Positions 55,958 through 64,000 of a stretch of DNA of 64,000 nt are shown here, piece by piece. The stretch lies in assembly GCA_022495995.1 (NCBI GenBank), contig JAFEMH010000072.1, positions 186,001-250,000 on the forward strand, written 5' to 3'. A model generated the notes under the pieces. It did no database searches. It saw only the letters and a program-made list of their open reading frames with translations, and was not told the origin of the DNA. Within the stretch, counting starts at the first letter, position 1. Each line of letters opens with the position of its first letter. Made by a program: the position numbers and the translations under genes. The stretch comes from Adenophora triphylla var. japonica. Taxonomy: Eukaryota; Streptophyta; Magnoliopsida; Asterales; Campanulaceae.

Positions 55958-57900
55958 ATGGAAGACGGACGATTCGCTAGTGTTACCAATGAGGAGCAGA
56001 CCCAAACGAACGAGGTCCAACCTAACACCGAGGTGCTTCCTCCTCCACCTCAGCCCGAAAGACCACCTCCCCTCGCCATGACTCTCCGTTCCATGGGACA
56101 GCCAGCTGCCGAGGGGGCAGGTGCAAACCTTCCTCGTACCACTCGTCCTCGAGGGAAACGAACGGGGAAGAAAATGACGAGGAACGCCGACGTCGGCCGA
56201 GCTGAGAGCACCCAGCCCGTCGACCGACGTACCTTGTTGCATAGACAAATGGAGACGTTGCAACGTATGTACGAGACTCAGGCTGCCTTGTTGCAATTGG
56301 ACCCAGAAAACTCCATGGTCGAGTTCATCATGCCTTCGAATGCAGGAGGTAACTCTCGTGGAAGGGAAACGGGTGAGCGACGAGATCCTCCCCGTGATCC
56401 TGCTGTACCACCTAAGCAGGCCCTCCGAGATGCTCCTCGTCCTCGGCCTCGCAATCAGGAAAACGACAAGGTGATAGACCTGAGAAGCCAATTGAATTCT
56501 AAGGAACAGGAGGTAGACTCGAGAGACCTAAGAACGAGGCTCAGTCTGTCCAAACGTTTATCCCCTCCTCGTCTCGTCCTGGCACCTCATCGTCCTGACT
56601 CTCCTCGACCTCGGCGAGATTCTCCTAGACCTCGGCGAGACTCTCCCCGTCCTCGTCCGTTTGCAAGGCCGAGGACTCCCCAACCATACAGAATGGTACT
56701 TGGTGGCTACGAGGCAGAACCAAGGCAAGACAAAGCACCCTCTAGACGAGGAGAAAATCATCGAAATGACGAGGAGCACAGTAGGGTGAATAGCCACCCT
56801 AGAGATAAGACCCACCGTAGCTCCCAACGCAGTACTCACTCTAGCACTGAAAGGGGAGTGGAAGCTAAACAATGGAAACTCTTGAAATAAAGGCTCGATG
56901 ACATGGAGATGGGAAAGAAGATTGATGGAGACGACGATGACTGGTCCACTCATTCGTTTTCCCAGAGGATAACTGATGCACCACCTAATCCTCACTTTAA
57001 GGTCCTGACCTTTGAAAAATATAACGGAACCACCGACGCAAAGGACCATGTGCAAAGTTTTGAATCGACCATGAACCTCCTCACCAAGGCCGATGACATG
57101 CTCTATAAAGCTTTCGCGAGCACCTTCTCCGGAACAGCCCTGACTTGGTTCCGTGAGTTGAAAAAAGGTTGCATCTATAGCTGGAGAGGCATGAGGAGGA
57201 TGTTCTTGGACCACTTTGCCACTGCAGGGAGGAGGAAGAAGAGGTTGACCGACCTTGCCAATATCGAGTAAGGGAAGAATGAAACCACTCTCAGCTACTA
57301 TAACCGATTCCGAACCATGGCTGAAAAAGTGGAAGAAAGCCTCACAGACAGGGAGGTAATTGTTTGTTTCAACTCCGGATTGAGATCCGGACCCCTCATT
57401 TATGAACTATCCGCCAGAGAGCCAAACTCCAAGGAGAATTTGTACAACGTGGCTTATGACATTGCCATGGCGGAGGATAAGAGTAAGAAAAGGGGATCCA
57501 ACAAGACGGAACCAGAAGCGGCTGGCACTCGCCACGCTTCCAATGGCAATGGGAATGGTAATGGATCAAAGGGGAAGAATAGAACAAGGGGTTCCGAAAA
57601 GCCTGAAATTTTTACCCCTATTATCAAACCCATCACAGAGATCATGCAACTGGTGAACCTTCCCCCACCTCGTCCGATAAGCAACACACCAAAGTTCCCT
57701 CATGACACTTCTAAATTCTATGATTTCCACAAGGACCATGGTCACAACACCGAAAGGTGCATCGCCTTCAAGTGCATGATCCAAAGTTGGGTTGACGAGG
57801 GAAAACTCGACCGCTACGTCATGAAGAAAGATGGCAAGCGAAAGCGGAAGGAAGAGGAAAGTGAAGATGACGACAAGAGCGAGGACGGGGAACAGAGGCC
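55958..57900 (+). pseudogene. Gag of the Tat/Retand-type element, two nonsense codons
   Basis: One continuous frame from ATG 55958, interrupted by TAA at 56888-56890 and TAA at 57269-57271. The N-terminal 310 residues are Pro/Arg-rich, with an RPDSPRPRRDSPRPRRDSP repeat (about 210-230). The capsid core lies at 56985-57350: PPNPHFKVLTFEKYNGTTDA, FASTFSGTALTWFRELKKG and MRRMFLDHFATAGRRKKRL. The second stop replaces Gln in an NIE-Q-GKNE context (CAA to TAA). The C-terminus has FHKDHGHNTERCIAFKCMIQ (about 57725-57785). There is no classical CCHC knuckle, as usual for this lineage. Confidence 0.85.
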
Positions 57901-58651
57901 TCCTAGGGCCAAGCTGCATGTGATCCAAGAAGAGACAGTCTCCACAAGAAAGCTAAGGGACCAGATCCATAAACTAAGCAAGGTGTACCACGTTCCTGCT
58001 TGGGTTCATAAGGCGGAAGAGGTTATTAGTTTTTCTCCTAATGAATTGGCAGGGAGCCATGCTGCTCGTGAACAACCCTTAGTGATAAAGAGTCGGATTG
58101 ATAATGTTGAATCTGAGAGACTTCTTGTTAACACGGGGGCCTCTCGTGATATTTTATACTACTCTGCCTTCCAACTGATGGGCTTAAAAGACACCATGAT
58201 GGAACCTTATCATGGAACGCTGGAAGGTTTCACCAACCATAAAGTTGGTGCCAAGGGAACTAATGAACTAGAATTAGAAGTCGGCGAACATCCCTTCCGA
58301 TCCAAGGCTACTGTCACTTTCGTAGTCATGGATCTAACAAGTGATTACCATGCTATCCTGGGCATTCCAAGTCAAGCAAAACTTGGGTTGGTCGCCTCTC
58401 TTCCTCACCAACGAGTCAAATTTCCTACTCGTGCTGGGATTAGATGCGTGAGGGCGAACGCCAAGGACTTCTTGGAGCATGTCGTGAAGAGCCGGAAAAA
58501 ATCTAAAAGCGTGGAGATAGATACCCCGGATGATAATATCAAGATCTCTAAATCTTTGAAAACTACCCATACCAGCTCTAGGATGAGCTATATCCGTGAG
58601 GTACTAGATGAAGAGCCCATGGTCCTAGAAATTGCAATGACTGTGGCATAG
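57901..58651 (+). CDS. Protease region, catalytic Asp replaced
   Basis: Same frame as gag, ending TAG at 58649-58651. It shows EEVISFSPNELAG, then the active-site strand LLVNTGASRDILYYSAFQ, where NTGAS replaces the usual DTGAS (GAC to AAC would suffice). GTLEGFTNHKVGAKGTNELE and TFVVMDLTSDYHAILGIP follow. A retropepsin without the catalytic Asp should be inactive. The last 100 residues are linker. Coding resumes in another frame towards RT. Confidence 0.8.
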
Positions 58652-58659
58652 TTCCGTCC

Positions 58660-60380
58660 GTCTCTGAGGCAGATCATGTTCTCGTCAACGGCCAGAACTC
58701 GGGGGCCAACCCTGACTTGAGGATAGTCGATCTGCCCGACGTTGATGAACTAATGGAAGGTGAAGGCCTCAACATGAATGACAATGAGGGTAGGAGAATT
58801 AGAGAAATCATCATCGAGTCTCTGGAATTTTGAGACGGTCTTGAAATGGAGCCAGTGGACGAACTGGAGGAGATAGTCATCAATCCTGACTATCCTGAAC
58901 AAAAAATTAAACTCGGGGGCCAGCTATCCCTTGATGAGAAGGAAGAAATTATCTCCCTCTTGAAAAACAGTCTCAACGTCTTTGCTTGTAGAGTCGAGGA
59001 TATGAGGGGGATCAATGAAGAAGTAGCCCTCCACCGCTTGAAGTTGATCCATTGGCAAAAACTATCTCACAAACAAGGAGAAATTTTCCAAGGGACAAGG
59101 AGAAAGCTATCAAGGAAGAGGTGCAAAAATTACTTAGCACAGGAATTATTCGAGAAGTAAAGTACCTCGTTTGGTTGGCCAATGTGGTAATGGTGAAGAA
59201 GCAAAATGGGAAGTGGCAAATGTGCATAGATTTCACTGATCTCAACAAGGCCTGCCATAAAGATAGTTATCCTCTCTCCAGAATTGACAAGTTGGTTGAC
59301 TCCATTGCTGGATACCAAACACTTAGTTTCCTAGATGCCTATTTAGGCTATCATCAAATCAAAATGGCGGAAGAGGACATCGAGAAGACGGCCTTCCAAA
59401 CACCTGGGGGAAATTATTGCTATGCCATGATGCCCTTTGGGCTTAAAAATGAAGGTGCCACGTACCAACGTATGGTGAATGAGGTATTTGGTGCACAAAT
59501 AGGCCACAACATGGAGGCCTACATTGATGATGTGGTCATAAAGACCAAGGTGGGCATTCACGCCCCTGACTTGGAAGAAACAATAAATAATCTCTGAGCA
59601 AACAACCTGATGCTAAACCCAAGTAAGTGTGTGTTTGGGGTAAGAGCTGGAAAGTTCCTAGGCTTCATGGTATCACAAAGGGAAATAGAGGCGAACCCCA
59701 AAAAAAACAAGGCCTTAATTGACATGAAGGAACCTACCAACATCAAGGAGGTTCAAATATTAAATGGAAGAATAGCGGCACTTGGAAGATTCATCGCCAA
59801 ATCGTCCGAAAAATCACTGTCGTTCTTCAAGGTATTGAAGGGTACCAAGAGCTTCTCCTGGACTCCCGAATGCTCTGAAGCATTCCTCCGGTTGAAGGAG
59901 TACTTGGGTTCCCCTCCCTTGCTTAGTAGTCCAATTACTGGTGAGATGTTATATGTCTTCCTAGCCGCCACCGATTATGCAGTCGCAGCTGTTCTTGTAC
60001 GTAACCATGAAGGAACACAGAAACCAGTCTATTATGTCTCTAAGGCATTATCTGATGTAGAGAGCAGATACTTCAACGTGGAAAAGATAGCGTACGCACT
60101 AGTTATTGCCTCAAGGAAACTACGTGCCTACTTTTCCGTACATCCCATCACTGTTTACACTAACGAACCACTGAAGAAAATCCTACACAAGTTGGATGGC
60201 TCCGGACGTCTCCTGAATTGGTCTATCGCTCTTACTGAGTTTGATATTACATACCAGCTAAGGAAGACCCTCCTGGCGCAGCCTTTGGTTGACTTCATGG
60301 TTGAGACCGCCTTTATGGGTGAGCACCTCCCCACTTCCCGTAAGCAAAACACTATGGAAGAGGAAGAGTCTCCCATTGAA
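58660..60380 (+). pseudogene. Reverse transcriptase and RNase H
   Basis: The RT entry lies at 58846-59050 (LGGQLSLDEKEEIISLLKNS and then VFACRVEDMRGI), with TGA just upstream (58832-58834) and a one-base shift near 59050. The main frame is 59052-60497: WLANVVMVKKQNGKWQMCID, FTDLNKACHKDSYPL, YCYAMMPFGLKNEGATYQRM and catalytic AYIDDVVIK (about 59518-59544). TGA at 59595-59597 follows in frame. After it come LNPSKCVFGVRAGKFLGFMV and the RNase H remnant VFLAATDYAVAAVLVRNHEG and then YYVSKALSDVESRYFN. It is largely intact apart from these lesions. Confidence 0.85.
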
Positions 60381-61110
60381 CTCCCAGCCAACTGTTGGAT
60401 CTTGTACACAGACAGACCATCTACGAAGGAAAGAAGCGGAGCTGGAGTTGTACTAGCAAGTCCGAAAGGAGAGTACACTATGCAAGACATCATCTGATTC
60501 AAGTTCCCTGCCTCTAACAATCAAGCTGAATATGAGGCTCTGATATTTGGTATTGAGTTGGCTTCCTTCTACGGAGCAACTAAGGTGGCGGCATTCTGTG
60601 ACTCCCAACTCGTTGTCAAACAAGTAAAGGGAGAGTATAACACCCAAGATCCCACCCTTACCAAATATAAAGACCTTGTCCTAGACATGACAAAGAAGAT
60701 GGAATTCTTTGAACTTAAACAAATTGGCAGGGAAGATAACCAAATCGCAGACGTTCTATCTAAACTGGCGACTATGTATGTGTCTAAGTCTAAGACCCAT
60801 CCATACGTAGTTTTTGCTGAGGAACCTGCGTATGAAAGATTACAAATCATGCTTCTAGATGGAGAGGAGAGATGCTGGATCGATAACTACATGGACTACA
60901 TCGAGAAGGGCCAACTTCCGGAAGACGAAGCACAAGCCAAACTTATCAAGAAGAGGTCACCAAGGTTCGTTGTGATGAACGGAGTCCTCTACCGAAGATC
61001 TTTCACCAAGCCCCTGCTAAGGTGTGTCTACCCTAAGGAAATTGAGAACCTCTTGACAGACGTACATGAAGGTGTTTTTGGCGGTCACCCGGGGGGCCAA
61101 AACCTTAGTC
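60381..61110 (+). pseudogene. Archaeal-type RNase H (aRNH), one nonsense codon
   Basis: Continues the RT frame. WILYTDRPSTKERSGAGVVL carries the first catalytic Asp (60405-60455). TGA lies at 60495-60497, then FPASNNQAEYEALIFGIELA (Glu), VAAFCDSQLVVKQVKGEY (Asp) and GREDNQIADVLSKLA (Asp). The sequence then runs toward the integrase zinc region (VHEGVFGGHPGG), where a shift at about 61080-61110 changes frame. Confidence 0.85.
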
Positions 61111-62110
61111 GACAAGATCATCTCACTAGGTTATTATTGGCCAAACCTGAGGGAGGACGCGCACACCTATATTAGAAAGTGTGACAAGTGCCAGAGATTC
61201 TCCGACATTCCTAGACTACCGGCAGTTGAGCAGACACCTGTAATACCCACGTGGCCATTTGATATGTGGGGGATCGACATCATCGGACCCTTCCCTTCCG
61301 CCCGTGGTAATTGCAAATACGTGATAGTAGTTGTTGATTATTTCTCCAAGTGGATAGAAGCCAATGCATTAGCCAAGATAACGGAAGAAAACGCAATCAA
61401 CTTTGTCCACGACTACATCTGGTGCCGATTTGGCCTCCCCCACACAATTGTTTATGATCATGGACTCCAATTTTCTACGGCATTTTCAACAGAATTGGGA
61501 AGAGTCAAAGTCCACCACGCAAAGTCATCAATTAGCAGACCCCAAGGCAACGGTCAAGCAGAAGCTGCCAATAAACTGGTCCTAATAGCCCTTACCAAGA
61601 ATCTTGAAGGACGCGAGGGTAGATGGTTGGACGAACTTCCCCTAGCCTTATGGGCTGTTCGCACAACCACCCGGGGGCCAACCGGGAAAACCCCATTCGC
61701 CTTAACCTTCGGTTCTGAGGCTATGGCACCAGCTGAAATGGCCATCCCAACTGTGAGAGAACTCCCACTACGATGAGCAAGTCAACAAGGTTAATAGGCT
61801 CCTAGACCTAGACCTGATAGATGAAAAATGACTAGCTGCACAGATGAGGATGGTAAACTACAAGCAAAGGACCAAGGCATATCATGACAAGAGAGTTATC
61901 AGAAGAGTATTCCAAGTAGGCGATTGGGTACTTAGAAAAATTGAGGCAACTGGTCGGAAGGTAGAACAAAACAAGCTCTCCCCAAATTGGGAAGGTCCCT
62001 ATATCATCACTCAAGTCATTCGAGAGGGGACCTACAGATTGAAGACTAAGGAGGGGAAGGATCTCAAGCATCTATGGCATTCCGACAATCTTCGAAAATA
62101 TTATCATTAG
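61066..62110 (+). pseudogene. Integrase, frameshifted C-terminus
   Basis: The frame 61066-61776 has CDKCQRF (zinc region), the DDE residues in MWGIDIIGPF, IVYDHGLQF (usual form SDNG) and NGQAEAANKLVLIAL, then ALWAVRTTTRGPTGKTPFAL. It ends at TGA 61774-61776. After a disrupted stretch the C-terminal module (61844-62110) continues in a different frame: VFQVGDWVLRKIEA, NKLSPNWEGPYIITQVIREG and a final LRKYYH with TAG. At least one shift lies between 61740 and 61850. Confidence 0.85.
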
Positions 62111-62940
62111 TCTAGTTCATTTTGTAATAGATTAGTTTCTCGTTTTCAGTCTTTTACTTCTTAGTTTGATAGGATTGCAGTTTGATGTAATCACGTTTCA
62201 GTTTTATGAAAGCAACTTCTCTCAACATGCAAGGCAACTATCAACTCCTGACACAAACAACCGGAAGACGAGGATCTTATCCCCGACTCTTCAAAATACG
62301 TGCCTTACGTCTTGACGAGGGTCCACCTCGGCTCAATGACTACCGGCTCCCAACAGCCAACACGAGGATCCCCCCTCGACATGATGGCTTACCTTACATC
62401 CTGATGAGGGTCCACCTCGATTCAAGGATTACAAGGTTCAAACAGTCAAGACCGAGGACTTCTCCTCAGCCTATTGACTTGCCTCACGTCAAGACAAGGA
62501 AACACACCTTGTCACTACGACTAACAGGCACCATGTCTGAAACCTGTGCACGAGTCATCTTCCTCGGCATAAGGAGACGAAAAAGAATAAAAACACCCAA
62601 CAATCAAAGCCGAAGATCCCCTTCCTCGGCTCATATAACTTGAAGTACAGTCAAGACCGAGGGCCCTCCTTGGCCTAACGACTTGAGACATAGCCGAGAT
62701 CGAGGAATCCCCTTCGACCTAACAATTTGAGACACAGTCAAGGCTAAGGGACCTCACCTCGGCCTAATGACTTGCACTTCCTCAAAGCTGTCTTACATCT
62801 GTACATGGCTTACAAGCAAACATCCAAACAATTCATTAAAACAACACATGAATTGAAATAAAAGGATTTGTTCATTAGTATTTCAAAAGAAATTACAAGT
62901 CCTACCAGCTATTACAACAAAAGGAAAAAGAAAAGAAATC
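62111..62940. other. 3' region with CCTCGGC-type tandem repeats
   Basis: Imperfect repeats of GACGAGGGTCCACCTCGG and CCTCGGCCTAATGACTTG, spaced about 60-75 bases, across 62265-62780. No coding motif on the plus strand. Confidence 0.65.
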
Positions 62941-62995
62941 CTAAGGCTGTTGTGCATCTTCAAAAGGTTTATCCAAGAAATCACCCGTGGCAGCA

Positions 62996-64000
62996 TCAGG
63001 GAGGAGGAGAGATAGTCTGTTCAATCCGTGCACCAGTCTCCTCGGCATCTCCTCCCTCGGCCTCGACCTCCATATCCCCGTCTTCAATAGCCTCCACCAA
63101 AGCTTGAAGATTGCCGGGATCAACCGTTGGGGGAACCCAAGCCTCTCGGCCGGCTCGAGCATCCTTCCTGGCCATAATGCCCAAATTATATTCAGAGAAT
63201 GGGACGAGATAGTGGAGGGCCCTGGCCTCCTCATCAAACTGACCCTTACATATCAGTTTGGAAATGGCATTCAAGTCCAAGCCAGTTGATGGATCGGCCA
63301 GGAGGCTACGGGCCAGATGCAAATAGCCATCTTCAAACATGGTGGCCGTCTTTGCATCCACGACATCCTTAAAAGCCTGGCTGGCCTTGAAGCGGACAAC
63401 AGCTTGCTCTTCTCTCGAAGGAAGGGTAGCTTCAAAACCTCGGCACTTGGCCTCAGCTTCCTCGGCCCTTACTTGGACTTCGGCTTTGAGCCTCCGCTCC
63501 TCAGCCAGCTCAGCATCCTTGAGCCGGAGATGTTCCTCGGCTTTCACGTGGGCCTCCTGGGCTTGCCCGCGAGCCTCCTCGGCTCTCTTTATCTTGGCTT
63601 CCACCTTGGCCTGAGCAACCTCCAGCTCGGCGTCCTTGGCTTTCAGTAGCCCGACCAAGGCAGCCTTCTCGGTCTCACCCTTCTTGTGGGCGGCCCTAGC
63701 TTCATGCAATTGCTTGTCCGTGTTCTTGGCCAGGACATTCTCATAGGCCATGACAGTAGCAAACTGCAAGATAAATCAATGTCAGGTATCTTATCAAGTA
63801 TAAAGTTATGAAGTCAACGACTAAGGATACGAGATAATTACCTCGGCAAGCAAAAGTCCCTTACGGCACAGCAAGTTCTCCTTGCTCGGCTTCTCCCGGA
63901 CAAGCTCCTCATAAGCTTCCTCGTCCAAGGCCCTTTGAACGGGAGCTCGACCCAATCTCAGTAGAGGACCCTTCCTGTTCTGCAGAGGGATGCCCCTCAA
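62996..64000 (-). CDS. Antisense coiled-coil ORF with intron, partial
   Basis: Encoded on minus against the element. The exon at the window edge (64000-63842) reads LQNRKGPLLRLGRAPVQR and then AYEELVREKPSKENLLCRKG, ending LLLAE before donor GTAATT. The intron is 63841-63764, with acceptor ATCTTGCAG. The next exon, 63763-62996, continues in phase as FATVMAYENVLAKN. About residues 20-110 of that exon form a strongly predicted coiled coil (AKDAELEVAQAKVEAKIKRA, AEEARGQAQEAHVKAEEHLR). A helical tail and an acidic end (EAIEDGDMEVEAEGGDAEET) follow, with stop TGA at 62998-62996. Antisense extra ORFs are known for Tat/Retand elements; their function is not established. No lesion is seen, and the 5' part is outside the window. 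Confidence 0.75.

Larger units (their letters stand above)
54681..64000 (+). mobile_element. Tat/Retand-type Ty3/gypsy element, 3' end beyond window
   Basis: LTR, tRNA-Glu primer site, gag-protease in one frame, RT-RNase H-aRNH in a second, integrase in a third, then a 3' region with tandem CCTCGGC-rich repeats and an antisense gene. The 3' LTR is not in the window. Inactivation is by a few in-frame stops and single-base shifts, so it is younger than the fragment at 31.6-35.1 kb, to which its gag, protease and RT are related. Confidence 0.9.

Noticed and set aside
63317..63649. Plus-strand ORFs at 63.3-63.6 kb
   Set aside because: They are shadows of the antisense coiled-coil gene, whose codon periodicity keeps the other strand open.

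Overview
This is plant nuclear DNA, most likely from a eudicot with a repeat-rich genome. The evidence is Ty3/gypsy retrotransposons with plant tRNA primer sites (Arg, initiator Met, Glu), Stowaway MITEs, a Helitron, CCCTAAA telomere-type motifs, and one intron-rich plant gene. There is no bacterial-style operon, rRNA, tRNA or CRISPR array. About 90% of the window is retrotransposon sequence in different states of decay; only one ordinary host gene is present.

Layout. (1) 1-31613 (+, left end outside the window): an old Ogre/Tat-lineage Ty3/gypsy element. Its gag and a first protease-like module (to about 2960) are heavily decayed. A block of unrecognised open frames follows (3016-5217), then a second protease (5340-6389), decayed RT, archaeal-type RNase H and integrase. 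The integrase is cut at 9493 by a nested element and resumes at 22695. The region 3' of pol carries two antisense coding units, one DUF7745-like (23303-24793) and one MAIN-like/plant mobile domain with introns (25373-28017). Several minisatellites, a polypurine tract and one LTR (29546 to about 31613) follow. (2) 9494-22689 (-): a complete nested element with 1.9-kb LTRs, a 5-bp CCTAC duplication, a tRNA-Arg primer site and a decayed gag but no pol. Its long noncoding interior holds minisatellites and a series of small hairpins.

(3) About 31640-35095 (-): a truncated, decayed Tat/Retand-type gag-AP-RT fragment. (4) 35050-39390: simple repeats, a (TA)n tract, telomere-like repeats, a Stowaway MITE, TCGA-rich tracts, a solo LTR (37559-38325, TATTT duplication) and an hAT-like repeat. 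(5) 39391-47825 (+): a complete Tekay/Del-type chromovirus with 2.8-kb LTRs, a CCGAT duplication and a Met primer site. Its gag is nearly intact and its pol is reduced to remnants. (6) 47888-49482: a non-autonomous Helitron with three tandem 5' ends, ending next to the TATA box of the host gene.

(7) 49615-54028 (+): an apparently intact 12-exon gene for a 394-residue PQ-loop vacuolar amino-acid transporter (YPQ1/PQLC2 type). Intron 4 is expanded by Stowaway MITEs. (8) 54681-64000 (+, right end outside the window): a Tat/Retand-type element with LTR, tRNA-Glu primer site, gag-AP, RT-RNH-aRNH and INT, broken by a few nonsense codons and frameshifts. Its 3' region encodes an antisense coiled-coil protein with a spliced intron; the solo LTR at 37.6 kb belongs to the same family.

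The items most worth a second look are: the perfect palindrome AGTCCGGCCGGACT, found upstream of both antisense genes and just upstream of the LTR TATA box of the old element; the repeated hairpins with compensatory changes in the nested element; the unrecognised frames at 3.0-5.2 kb; and the triple-headed Helitron at the transporter promoter. All domain calls come from reading the translations by eye; no database search was possible.
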